Shown one piece after another: positions 41,066-63,892 of a stretch of DNA of 64,000 nt. Origin of the DNA: Tubiluchus corallicola. Its lineage: Eukaryota > Priapulida > Priapulimorpha > Priapulimorphida > Tubiluchidae. The notes below the pieces were generated by a model, which was not told the DNA's origin, did not search any database, and saw only the letters and a program-made list of their open reading frames with translations. Location of the stretch: the NCBI GenBank assembly GCA_030141605.1, contig JAQGDQ010000192.1:186001-250000 (forward strand), in the 5' to 3' direction. Position 1 is the first letter of the stretch. The number at the start of each line of letters is the position of its first letter. The position numbers and the translations under genes are program-made.

Positions 41066-44000
41066 ATGGCGTCGGGCGTAATGTTGAAATTGTGTCGTCC
41101 GCCCAAATTTTCTCTAAATTCTTATTTTATAAGAAAAAGTGTAAAAATTAAAACACCAAAACGATTTTTACATCGGTCACTAGAAATGTTTGGTAATATA
41201 TTTATTTCATTTTGTTTTTTAGTACAATATACGTACTGTAACTAAAACCATACTTTAGTTTACTGGTAATGGTACATGATTTTATTATCTCGAGAAGTAA
41301 GTTAAAACCTACCTTGGTTATCATTGAACAAAATCCTTTTGATTGTTTGGTTACAAGTAATGCCCACAATTATTTGGTATTTCCCAATGATCCATTGGCG
41401 ATCAGAATTGTTGGTGGCTATCGAAATTTTCAATTCGATTTCAATTTATTTATCTCTATAACATTACAATAGAACATTATTAATAACAGAATCACCAATA
41501 TGTTTTCAAGAATGGTTACAATGAATAGATAGATCTAAAACTAGAGAAAAGATAGCGAAAACACTATAACATCACCTAGTGTGCTATTCTTTACCGAACA
41601 TAGGTAAAATGATTGTTAGACAACGGTGGCAAAATTAATGATTAATTTAGAATTAAAAATTATTTAAATCATTTAAAATTATGATATTTGCTATATAGTT
41701 AAGTAATCCAAACTAAAGAAAATACATGTATTATAAGTTAGTGGGTAACAGAATATGGTCAATCTTGCATGAACTAAAAATAGCATTTTGATTTTGTGTG
41801 AAAAACAGGTCAAATTTGTTATGTAATAATAAAACACTTTCGGTTAATATACAGTTATTCAACAACAAGAATTAAATACGTTTTGATTTGGGTTCAACTC
41901 CATCATTTCTAGGCTTACTGAGTAAAAATAAACCTACTGACTTGGGCAATAATACTACATTAAATAATTTTCAATATCCTGATAAGACAAACATTTAGTT
42001 AAATAGGTTTTTATAAAATTTTTATAAAATTCGAATTTATGAATTGCAAACAGGTGCTACCCTCTGTGATATTGAAGATTACCTGTGTCTGTGCATACAA
42101 CGTGATGTGGCGTTCAGTTGTAGCAGTTTCAAAGTCATTTTACCCTGATAATCATTTATTGTGTGCCCTCTGTTTCTACTAGAATTTGACACAAAGGAGT
42201 GTATATCTTTTCTATCAGAGTATACAATCTTGTAAAGTTCACATGTCAGCTGTTAAATGCTGATATCGCAAACTTCATAAGGATCGCCAGCTGACAAACA
42301 CAAACATCCTTTTTTGTACTGATTCTAGTTTTAGACTTGCTGCTGCCTGTAAGGATTGAATGTTGAATCAATAAAGTCACTAGATAGTGAGTTAGAAATG
42401 TTATATCCATGGCTTTTCTTGTTCCGCACAGGCTTCCATATGCAAGCTAACCTGGGGTGATCTTATATTAATTACAAAATGATTTTTTGTTTGCGTTTCA
42501 TGTCTAATAGCACATTACATTACCTGATAACACACCTTCCTTATCAACTACTGCTATTAATCAAACTATTGCTAGTGTGCATAATATATTATTATTGCAC
42601 TGCTTATAAAGCTGGCAGTGTCTTAAACTAACAGAAACTACTGTACCATTAAATTTCCTCTTCTTTGTACATCTTCGATGTGGAAAAAGAACAGATAGTT
42701 ACTTTTTATTGCGCTGTTAGTTGAACATCTTTATAGGCTGAAAGTATCATCTGTTATAATGTTGTCAGGTATTGACCAAATTAAACTCACTTGCCTTTAG
42801 TTGCCAGTATATTGGTAATGTCAGTTTTTGTTTGTTCTGTTAAATTATGAGATTAGTAATGTCACGCTTTACGTGTGTTTTCCAGGAGTAACACCGATTA
42901 AAATTAATATGCCAGCTCTTTCACCAACAATGACAGAAGGAACTATTGTCAAATGGATAAAGCAAGAAGGTAGCTGATTTAAAAAAGTCCTTTACCTTTC
43001 ATTTCTTTAGGAAAAAATAAAACTTGAAAAGTGAAAAAAAGAAAAAATAGGCCTAAAAACTTGAGGTGTAAGTTTTGCGGATGTAATCTTAGCATCATGT
43101 ATCAACATATAAACTGAGCTGCCATTTCATTGAAGTGTGATACATTATTAGTGTTCTTATGGTTGTAATGTATGATATTCTGTTGTTTTCTTGTTTTAGT
43201 TACTTGAATATTCATAACCGAAAATGTACAAAAAATTCAATATTAAGCAAAATTTGCAATAATAGATTAAACAATGACACAACTGGAAACCAATGAGTTA
43301 ATTACCAAGTATTCACTTTTATGATTATTTATGATCCTATTTTAAAGATTATTAATGACATGCTGGCATAAATCCACAAATTTATTTCAAAAGGTCTGCG
43401 AAAATGTTCGTTTCATCATTTGCCTCCATTTTGTGGCTGCTTGCCTGACGTTGATAGGTTTGCTTACATTTATGCTTCACAGGAACATTTGTGGGCTAAT
43501 TTAGCTTGTTTTTCTTTTCTTCGTAGGTGACAATATTAGTCCCGGTGACATTCTTTGTGAAGTACAGACTGATAAAGCAGTTGTTGCATTTGAAATCGAG
43601 GAAGAAGGAACATTGGCAAAAATTATGGTAGTTACCGTTTTCCTTTTACATGTTTATACGTATCTAAATCACTCAGTTGTAGCGCCTCAATAAGTACAGT
43701 AGTTACAGTAGCAGCTTTTTCTATTGTAAGTTCAAATCTCATACTTTCAAGCTGCAGAACTGAACTGCCATTGTGATGAAGTGTCATACTTTGTTAGTGA
43801 ACACTAAAAGTGAGGCTATCATTTGAAAACACTTCTTGTGATGGTGTCGTCAGTAATTTAGCAATGACTAGTTCTAATATACATCAGATACATTTTTCCC
43901 ACTTTTTTCATTAGAGTTTGGTAAATGTATAGCCGTATATCTGATTATCTGATGTTGTCATTTGGTGCTGAATGCTGATCATAGTTCTTGTCTATTTCTT

Positions 44001-47000
44001 GTATGTTCTTTCACAAATTAACAAGTTAAGTTTTATTGTCAACTTTCCCAAACAGCTGTAATGTGGTATTGAAAAATTTTTTCTTTTATATTTTTGGTTG
44101 CTGGCAAGTGTGAGTTTTTCATGTTGAATAATGATGCATTAGATGTAGTCTATATTACATGTCTGAAATAATTTTGTTTAATGCAGTTTATTATAAAACA
44201 AATTCATTTCAAAAAAATAATGTTTTTGTTAAACTTTGTCTGTGTGTTGATAGGTACCTGAAAACACACAAAATGTGCCTCTTGGAACGTTAATTGCTCT
44301 AATGGTAGAGGAGGGTGAAGATTGGAAAGATGTAGAAATCCCTGAACCCGATGTTATGCCAGCTCAAGTTGTATCTGATGTTGGTACTCCTTCGGTTGAA
44401 CCACTGCAACCAACTACGGCTGCTGCACCATCTGAACCAGTACCCGTACTGCATGAAGAACATCCGTATGAGCATTTTTAAATCATTCAGAAGTAGTCGA
44501 TGATAATCAATATTCAAGGTTATAATAAACAAATTGTAATGAATAATTTGATTTGAATCTCACTCAGTTCAGAATAAATTCCGGATGACGGTGGCTGGTC
44601 GGCTTATGTGTTTTCGACATTTCAGATAAACTAAAAAATCTCTTTGACGCGTTGACAAAAGGCAATAACTTGGAATTCACAAAAACATTTATTTGGTGAG
44701 TCCAACGCATTTGTTAATGCCTTCATGCCTACGATTAATTTAAATATAACTGGCTAAGCAGCATCTTTATATTAAGAATTACATTGTGAATTCGAGAAAC
44801 TATAAACTGGCTTACCATTAGTAATAGATTTTGTTGGAAAACTGCTGTAAACAAATTTGCCTAGGTAGTTCAGAAGCTTGAAGTAGCTTGAAGTACCTCA
44901 TTCAAATTGATAGTAAAAAATCTGTATGCTAATAAAAAAGGTAAAAAATAGGCACATACAAATGACTCCATTAGTCTTGCAACTTGTGCAAAAGACATAT
45001 ATATAAAGATACATATATATACAAATTTAGCAAATTTTTTTATGCTGTATATCACTTTAGTGTACTCCATCTTCAAATTATTACTATTGCTATTCTTCCA
45101 TAATTTAACCTTGGTAGATACCCAGTATTATTTAGTAAGTGTCTTAGCAGGCAGTAATAAACCCCAAAGAAAAACTTTTTCACTGGGATACCTTCTAACA
45201 TCTACCCACTAGGATTCTTGTATAGCATTTGGCCTGTAATATTTCAGCAAGTAATAGAATCATCTGTGTTTGACAATGGTTGAGTATGCGCTTAATTTTT
45301 ATGTTTTGGACTAGTGTAAAGGTTTTTACTGTCATATTTGAATAACATGTGCTGCCTAGGTAAACATGTTTACAGTAGTTTTTCAACAAGTGTATTATAA
45401 TAGTAAATCTAGCTGTAGTTTCACCAATTAACAGTGTAATTATTAATGTAAAAATGCCATTTAGCCAATTTCGTCTATTAATTTTAATTGTGCTTACAGC
45501 ATTAATATGGCAAAATGCGCTGAATTCATCAGATAAAGGTTTTGATGCAAATAATGCATTGATGCATATTTGTATTGCCTATCTTTAAAGAAGACGTGAT
45601 ATATGTGGACTTTTTCTGGTATCATCTTGCACTTAACTGAGATTCATTTTACAGAAGTGCAATTGTCAAAATAAGGCTTTCTACCTGAAGAATAAATATA
45701 TTTTGATTGCAAATGGGTAGTATTTGCCCCCTTTAAGAATTTTTTATTTAAAATGCACTATCCGAATCATGATTTGGGATGTATTGTTTAGCTATGATGT
45801 CATTTGCAGTGCAAGGATGGGACCTTCAGTCTTAAGACTGCTAGAACAATATGCAATTCGTTTAGAAGATATCCCACCTACAGGCCCTCATGGAAATCTT
45901 ACTAAAGGGTATGGATTTTAATACTTATTTTCCGTAATGCTCATACCCTTTGTCAACCTGCTCTTATGCTAAGTGAGTTTATCGATACGGTAAAAAAACC
46001 CAAGTAATGAAAAATAAATGGTGAACACTTCTTAGCTAAAATTGTCATTAGTAGGGAGAAGATTATTGAAAAGGCTGTGTTGTTACTTGTTGGGAGGATA
46101 GCTGCTGTGCTTGGAAGACTGGTTTTCATAAAATGGTTAAGACATTGCTCCTCTGATTTTCATAAAAATTTGTTAAGTGAGATTTTTATTACAAATTTTT
46201 TATGAGCTTGTTGGAATGACGCTATTTTTAATAAAAGTACTGAACACATAAGTTCTTTAAGATCCTCCACTGCTCTGTATTCACAGTTATTCAGAAAGAA
46301 GGTTTATGTGATAATGACACCATTTCCACATCCCTAATGAAGCTCATTATCAAGATTGCTATGATGTCACAATATTCACATTTTCTTTTCCTTTTTTGTG
46401 TTTCCTTTATTATTGATCTGTGTGAGAATTCACTCTTCATGTTGTACATGTAATAGCTTTTTTCTAATGATCTTTTTGTTGTTTTTGTAGTGATGTGCTC
46501 AAACACATTAGTTCAAGAGATTTAAAACCCGTCGAAATAAAAGTTATGCCAGATGCAGCTCAACCCGTAGACATTTCTGTTACATCCATGCCAGATTTAA
46601 GTGTTACTGAAGGCATGGAATTTGTGGACATTGAGCTTTCAAATATGAGAAAGACTATAGCAAAGCGGTTAACAGAGTCTAAGCAAACAATTCCTCATTC
46701 ATACACAACAAGTGTTTGTGACTTGACAGAAATTCAACGTCTAAGAAAACAGTTTGCTGAAGAAGGTGTGAAACTGTCAGTCAACGATTTTATTATCAAG
46801 TCTGCTGCAGTTGCTTTGCAGGTAAAATGATAACGTTTATGAATACATCAGTTAAAATGAAATTAAAGCTAGATGAAGAGATTCTTATATGAAATGAAAA
46901 AAAATTGAAAAATAGGCATAGAATGAAATTAAAGCTAGATGAAGAGATTCTTATATGAAATGAAAAAAATTGAAAAATAGGCATAGACAGAGTGATAATA

Positions 47001-50000
47001 AAAACAAATCTGTTAATAACAGCATTTGTTCTTAGTATGAATGTCCGGTACCTACTGCTTATGCTTTACTGTTATGCTTTATTGTTAAATTTTGAATTAT
47101 TGAAAATCAATAATTTTATGTCAGTATGTAATCAAACAAATTTTTGTTATAATTATATATCTACATGATTTTATTATTACCTGTTTACAAAGTTATAAAC
47201 AACAATTAATATCAAACATACACATAAGTAAAAGTTCTTGGCTGTTGCAATTGTTTGATTTATAGCATTGGTAATTATTTCAGCAAATTCCAGAAATTAA
47301 TAGCACATGGAATGAACAATCTCAGTCTGCTCAACTATGGAATCAGGTGGACATTTCAGTGGCCGTAGCAACAGACGCTGGTCTTATTACACCTATTCTC
47401 AAAAATGTTACTGCTTTGGGGTTACAAGATATATCTGCTCAAGTAAAGGTACCGGTATATTATTGTTTTGTATTTAGTAAATATCTAATTTACTATTGCT
47501 GCGATGCTCGGCATACAAGGGCGAAACACCAAGTTGTTTGGTACATTCTGAGTGTACATTAAGTAAATCTAAAAAAACAGAATGCTCTTGCTACCCTAAT
47601 GACATATATGACTATATCATTGAATACCGAACAGAACTGGATGAAAAATGCTCAGTGGAACAAGTGAGAGAATGCATGGGTAGAGATTTGCTTTTGGCCC
47701 CTTGGATATTTCACCAGGTTGGCCCTTCTGTCAAAAGTTGCTCATTGTGACCTAAACTTATTTGCTTATGCTTCACTGTTCTGACATAGTGCTTTATTGC
47801 TAAATGTTCTCATTATTAAAGATCATTTGAAACAAATACTTTGACTTGAGTTCTTATTTGTTTTTTCTGAAATCACATGATTCCTGTCTGATTCCAACAA
47901 TAAAGGAATGCCTATATTTATGAATTTTTGTCAGTTGTGTTGATGTCGTTACTTTATTCTGTCAGTTTTGAGAAAAATAAAATAAATTATACATCAATAA
48001 GTTTTATTAAAAGGCCTAGATTAATGAAATCTCTAAAAGTCACAGTGTGAAGCAAGAAGAATAACTGAGCCTTCATGGTGTGTGCTTACCAACCAAAGTT
48101 AAGCAAGACCAAGCGTGATCACTAAATGAATTGGTGGCCACCGAGAAAACTGCTTTAACTGCTATACTACTTCTCGACAGTTTCTCGCTTTGAGAGAGGA
48201 CGTATGTGCACTAAAATGTCGCTGAGACACTCTTTTGTGACAGTCCACTATGTTATCTTGGAGGATTTTCCTTGATAATGATCTAGATTCCAATCCTGCC
48301 ACAACCATCTACAATACATATGCCCTCCTACTGAGTGTTAGATTCCTGCTCACAGAGTGCCAGTTATATAAAAAGGTCTATATGTATATAGGGTATCTCT
48401 AAAAATCACTATACACTTTGACTTATAATTTCCTTTTTTTAATTTTTCTCCAATCTCAGTGAGATCTTACATGAATCAAAAAGGGTCTTTATAAATTCAT
48501 TTTGCTTTTATTTTTGACTGAACACTGTTGCTATGGCAATGGTACTAATATTAGAAATGAGAGGCAAAACCAGCCTGACACGAGGTTTTTCTGTCACCAA
48601 CTGAAATTCAGCAGAAATTGAGAGCACTGTTTGAACCACACCATTCTTTCACAATTAAAAATGGAATTTTTCAACAAGATGCAGCCCTTCTTCACTACTC
48701 ATGCACTGTGAGAGACTTTTTCTATGCTAGATGCACTACTTGCCGTTGGATTGGTCTCCGAGGCCTAAAGTATGCTGTGAAAATAGCAAAGTGTAGTAAT
48801 TCTTTTCAGATTTTCATCTAATTTGATTAACAGAATTGCCTACTGTTTTAGTTCTTGTACCAGTTTTAAAACATTTTGTTTTGTTTGTTCAAAAATATCA
48901 AAAATGTAAAGTCTATAGTGACTTCTAAGACACTCTGTAGTTGATACTGTGAAAGGAATGCTATACGCGAAACATAATTTCGCATTGGTTTGATTAAATG
49001 ACTAATGTAATTACTGTTAGCCTGACTGAATGACATGTAATTACTGTTAATACATCCCTTGCTGCAATCCCAGAGCACTTGAATTCAGAGCATTTTGAAC
49101 TATAATGATAAAACTTTACTACATGTAGTTTTTATACATTAATAAGAGATTTATATTATATGTATGCGTAAGTTTTGTGAAATGTGGTTATACTGACTTT
49201 AAGCATAACAATTGGTTACTGATGTGTTACTGAAATGGTTAATGTGTATGGCAACATTAATAAATATGAATAGAAGAAAGCAATTTTCACTAACTGGTGG
49301 GTGGCATAGCTATGTGTAGTCAGGTTGTATGACTTGTATGTAAAGGCCGAGAACTAGCTGCTCCTACACTTAACCACTATTTACATTAAACTCTTTTATT
49401 AGGAATTGGCAACCAAAGCTAGAGAGGGGAAATTGCAGCCTCACGAGTTTCAGGGAGGAACATTTACGTAAGTTTAAATGAAGTCTTTCCAGTTGTTATT
49501 TAATGAAAGAGTTGGGTGCATAACCCAGAAAAACTTTGGATTAGATAGTGAATAATATAGCATGCTCAATAGCAAAAGCTTTGTAAAAAATGAGGTGCCA
49601 TTTATATCTTTTTGAGCGAATTTACCTTTGTGAAAATCTATGAATAACCACATTATATGGATTAAAACTGGTTGCTCTGTAGCTTGTGGACATGTTCTGC
49701 TGGAGCAACTGAATATGTCATTGAACCATCCTGTTATTTCGTTATTGTGCAACGTAGGTTATATTGATAATAAGCCTGTTCACAGTTCCAACGATTAATG
49801 ATGATTGGAAAGGTCAAAGGTTAAGTGTATCAGACAGCTTATTTGTGTACACTTGACAATATCTCGCAGCCCGTGCTATTGTAATTGTAACAGTTTTAAC
49901 AGCTAACTAGAACCTTTCCTAGTTCACTTTTTCTTGTTTCCAAGTAAGAGCTTGCTAATAAATCACTCTGCGCTTTAGACTAATGAATTTTTAAGTAAAG

Positions 50001-50497
50001 GCCATGTAAAATAACTGAAGTTACTGAACTGATGCGGCATATGGCTTTACTTTACCCACATGTCACGAGATGGTTGTAGTTAATATTGCTATAGTACACT
50101 TTACCTTTGACTTATAGCAAGTGTGAGCGAAACTGTAAAAAGGCTTATTGACAGTTTAATGCGTTTGAAACCTAATGACTTTATCTTGTAGCTTTCATAC
50201 AGTCTTTTTCTATTTTTTATACACAGTATATCAAATTTGGGGATGTTTGGCATCACAGAATTCACTGCTGTTATCAATCCACCGCAGTGCTGTATTATGG
50301 CTGTAGGTACGGCACGGGAAGTTCTTGATGAACATGCGGGTCATCGCTCACTTCTCAGTGTAACGCTTTCCAGCGATGTCCGTGCGATTGACGACGCCAG
50401 GGCATCTAAATTCCTAGAAGTGTTTACCAGTGTAATGAGTAACCCAATGTACATGGTTACAGGAGCCCCAGTGAAAATGAATTCTATCGAAATGTAA
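41066..50497 (+). CDS. PDHX: Pyruvate dehydrogenase complex E3-binding protein (protein X)
   Basis: Mitochondrial matrix subunit that anchors dihydrolipoamide dehydrogenase (E3) to the E2 core of the pyruvate dehydrogenase complex. Nine exons: 41066-41192, 42886-42969, 43527-43627, 44254-44465, 45810-45908, 46491-46821, 47284-47448, 49403-49467, 50227-50497. All are GT-AG with consistent phases and give 484 aa (human 501). Residues 1-42 are basic, acid-poor and presequence-like. One lipoyl domain follows (about 44-125, lipoyl-lysine motif QTDKAVV, K87), a Pro/Glu/Ala linker, a peripheral-subunit-binding domain (about 176-213, [16 protein letters not shown]) and a C-terminal acyltransferase-like domain. 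The E2 catalytic DHRxxDG motif is replaced by DVRAIDD (V446 for His), and there is only one lipoyl domain. Both mark protein X rather than catalytic DLAT. Start at ATG 41066; a TTG three codons upstream was not used. Confidence 0.95.
41437..41560 (-). repeat. Dispersed repeat, copy B
   Basis: Second copy of the repeat at 40225-40351, here in the first intron of PDHX. With copy A it brackets the divergent promoter region in direct orientation. Confidence 0.75.
46856..46986. repeat. 66-bp tandem duplication in PDHX intron
   Basis: Copies 46856-46921 and 46922-46986 are identical except for one A in an A run. The array starts about 35 bp after the exon 6 splice donor. Confidence 0.92.
48060..48365 (+). 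mobile_element. 5S-rRNA-derived SINE, copy 1
   Basis: Positions 48094-48155 resemble the internal promoter part of 5S rRNA: ACCAAAGTTAAGCAAGACC, then a GGTGGCCACCGAGAA block matching the 5S 'GGGTGACCGCCTGGGAA' region. The body (CTTGATAATGATCTAG, CCTGCCACAACCAT, CTACTGAGTG) recurs at 59432-59725. A SINE3-like head with a conserved body is the best explanation. It is in the PDHX intron between exons 7 and 8. Confidence 0.75.
48390..48937 (+). mobile_element. Tc1/mariner-type transposon remnant
   Basis: Worn inverted ends: the left reads AGGGTATCTCTAAAAATCAC and the right in reverse complement AGAGTGTCTTAGAAGTCAC, both continuing TATAnACTTT. TA dinucleotides lie at both ends. Between them, frame 48636-48770 reads [20 protein letters not shown] and then [10 protein letters not shown]. 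This is the catalytic-Asp block of mariner-family DDE transposases (FQQDGAPxHY...VRxFL...RWIGRRG). At about 550 bp it is internally deleted and non-functional. Confidence 0.78.
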
Positions 50498-51480
50498 ACC
50501 TTAATGATAATTTTTTGTAGATGATAATGCATGTAAAATAGTTTATATACTGACACAGTTAGAGTTGTTCCACGTCCATGTAACTTGTAGTGCGTATTGT
50601 TTAGTTTAGTTACTATAGACTTGTAACATTGTCATCATTATGCATCTTAAATGGAGTCAAGACTGTAGTGATTGTTACAACTTAAATGATTATACTTTTC
50701 CATAGTAGTATTTATGATGTTGCCAGTACCTTGTAAGAAGCCCGAAAGAAACAACGGGAGGCAGTACTTAAATAATGTTGGATATGCTATAAAACACTGG
50801 ATATTGTGTCACATGTTTGAATGTTGGGAACTAGTCAGGTGGATGAATGTAGGTCTATTACTGCTACAGAAAGATTCTGGAGTTGTTACTTTAACTTGCA
50901 TTTGTCGTTTACATCTGAAATGATAATAATAGATGTGAAAGTATCACCAGGCATTTAAATGTGTTACATGGCGCTAAGCTGACTAAGATTTGAACAAATT
51001 ACGGAAGCCCTCTTGTAAACTCTGCATATTATGGCAGCTTGCCGAGATAAATCTCTAATATAAATAATCACTTATTTTAATAATGATGTGTTGTTCTCCA
51101 TTCAGCTATAGATGTCATAATTCAAAGATGGTGCAGATGAAATATATGCTGAGTGTATTACTGAAATTAGAAATTAAGTTTACATCTATCTTACATATAC
51201 AGCAGATCAGCTCTGCCACAGTGTCATACAACCGTGTCTATCTGGGAACAACTTAGACCTAGGAATTTAAAAATATTTCAAAGTAGATGTGGAAGAGGAC
51301 TAAACAATAAAAGTATTAATGTTTTTTCCTGTTACAGAGACCTGCCATAATAAACTGTCAATTGTAGTTTTATGACCAACTGCCTTTAGTTTAGCAGATT
51401 TTGTAAAATAGTTCTGTCTTTATTATGATCATCTAGTCAACAAAGAAATTGTTTATAATCCCTTTTGTTGATTTTGTTGA

Positions 51481-51486
51481 AATAAA
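51481..51486 (+). terminator. Candidate PDHX polyadenylation signal
   Basis: AATAAA, followed by a T/G-rich stretch. Other AATAAA words lie at 51306 and 51349, so the 3' UTR length (about 0.8-1.0 kb) is not settled. Confidence 0.4.
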
Positions 51487-51653
51487 CTTGTTAAAAGTCT
51501 TTGTGTTTTAGATACTGTGCATCAATTTGTTCTTTGTTACATACTAAACTCACAGCTCATGCTTAGGTATTTTAAAGTGTTGCACATCTGCATTTGTCAA
51601 AAAATTACTTAGCTTTGCTTTGAATTGCTTTTCTGTTTAATTAGTTTGTTGGC

Positions 51654-51659
51654 TTTATT
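51654..51659 (-). terminator. Candidate SCUBE polyadenylation signal
   Basis: Minus-strand AATAAA about 520 nt past the SCUBE stop; an ATTAAA variant lies nearer, at about 51985. With the PDHX signals just below, the two convergent 3' ends would nearly meet. Confidence 0.35.
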
Positions 51660-52180
51660 TGATTTTTTTGTGGTATTCTGCATAGCGTTGTAAGAGTTTT
51701 GTTGGTGATACTAAGAAAAATTGCGCAACAATCCCCTCTTGGGGCTTGCATCAGTTTTAGAACTAGATATTGCTTCGATATGAGCAAACCACTTAGAGAC
51801 ACTCATCACCCGCTTGTCTCTACTGTTAAAATATAAAAGCATTAGTCTACTAAGTACACAGTGTTAGTAAAGAACTCGGTACACAATTATGGTAGGTCAT
51901 TTAAAAACTGTTTAATAACTAACTGTTATTTCAGTAACAGAAAACGACAATAAATAGCGAGTCTTTCATGAGCCAAAAGTTCATTTAATTGTTGCCATTA
52001 AAGTCGCAGTAAAAGGCTCACGTTGATACAAATTCTCTTTTCATAGTTCGTTGATTGGTTGAAATTGTCTGCAAAATTACGCACCAGGCAAATGAATGTC
52101 TCTCTGCTTGGCTTGTTGAACCCGTCGTGGGCTGAAAAAATCTGCTTTTGCAGGACCGTTAAATTTTTGGTAGAAAAGCA

Positions 52181-63427
<11,247 letters not shown>

Positions 63428-63499
63428 CTGAAATAATTAATATTATTAGAAATAGTATTACTAAGTGACTAAGTAGAAGTTAGTCTTTTTTGCAGGACC

Positions 63500-63690
63500 A
63501 GTATGACTGCCTACTTAACTGATTGCTCAACTGACCAATCAGCAGGTTAGCTAAGTGATTGAGTATTTACTTGACTGACTTAATTCGCTCAATGACTGAG
63601 TGAGAAACTGTCTGTTTAATTAATAATTTTCTTTCGGTTAGATGACTCTGACCAATTGATTGACAGCTTAGTTAGCTGCCTGACTTTACC
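63500..63690. repeat. Cryptic CTGA/TTGA simple sequence
   Basis: Degenerate tetramer-like words (ACTGA, ATTGA, TTAGCTG, GACTGA) recur at roughly 4-8 bp intervals. It is a worn simple repeat. The short 15025-15075 stretch is similar. Confidence 0.5.
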
Positions 63691-63742
63691 GACAAATAAA
63701 AGAAACATTCATTGTCCAATGACAACTGTACAATAAAAAGAT

Positions 63743-63892
63743 GGCTAAAGTTCACAATTCCCCACACGCAAGAAATTAGGGTTACGATTACGATTAGGGT
63801 TTGAGTTTGGGATAGAGTTAGGGTGCGTTAGAATTAATGTCAGGGTTAGGGTTAGGGTATTTAAATTCTGTAGGGAATTGTAAACTCCTTCC
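63743..63892 (+). mobile_element. Telomere-cored MITE, copy 3 (best preserved)
   Basis: Begins GGCTAAAGTTCACAATTCCC; its other end in reverse complement begins GGAAGGAGTTTACAATTCCC, giving an imperfect TIR of about 24 bp. It is flanked by a perfect 8-bp direct repeat AAAAAGAT (63735-63742 and 63893-63900). The core carries several TTAGGG or near-TTAGGG hexamers (63775-63860). No open frame, so it is non-autonomous. TSD length favours a hAT-type element. Confidence 0.85.

Noticed and set aside
48094-48155. Genuine 5S rRNA gene
   Set aside because: Only the internal promoter part is 5S-like, with many mismatches, and a shared SINE body follows in both copies.
41066-50497. Catalytic E2 (DLAT) instead of protein X
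   Set aside because: One lipoyl domain and loss of the DHRxxDG catalytic His; the sequence follows PDHX at diagnostic positions.
63775-63860. Interstitial telomere or chromosome-end fusion site
   Set aside because: TTAGGG-like units are few, imperfect and enclosed by TIRs with an 8-bp TSD, and the same structure recurs at two other places.
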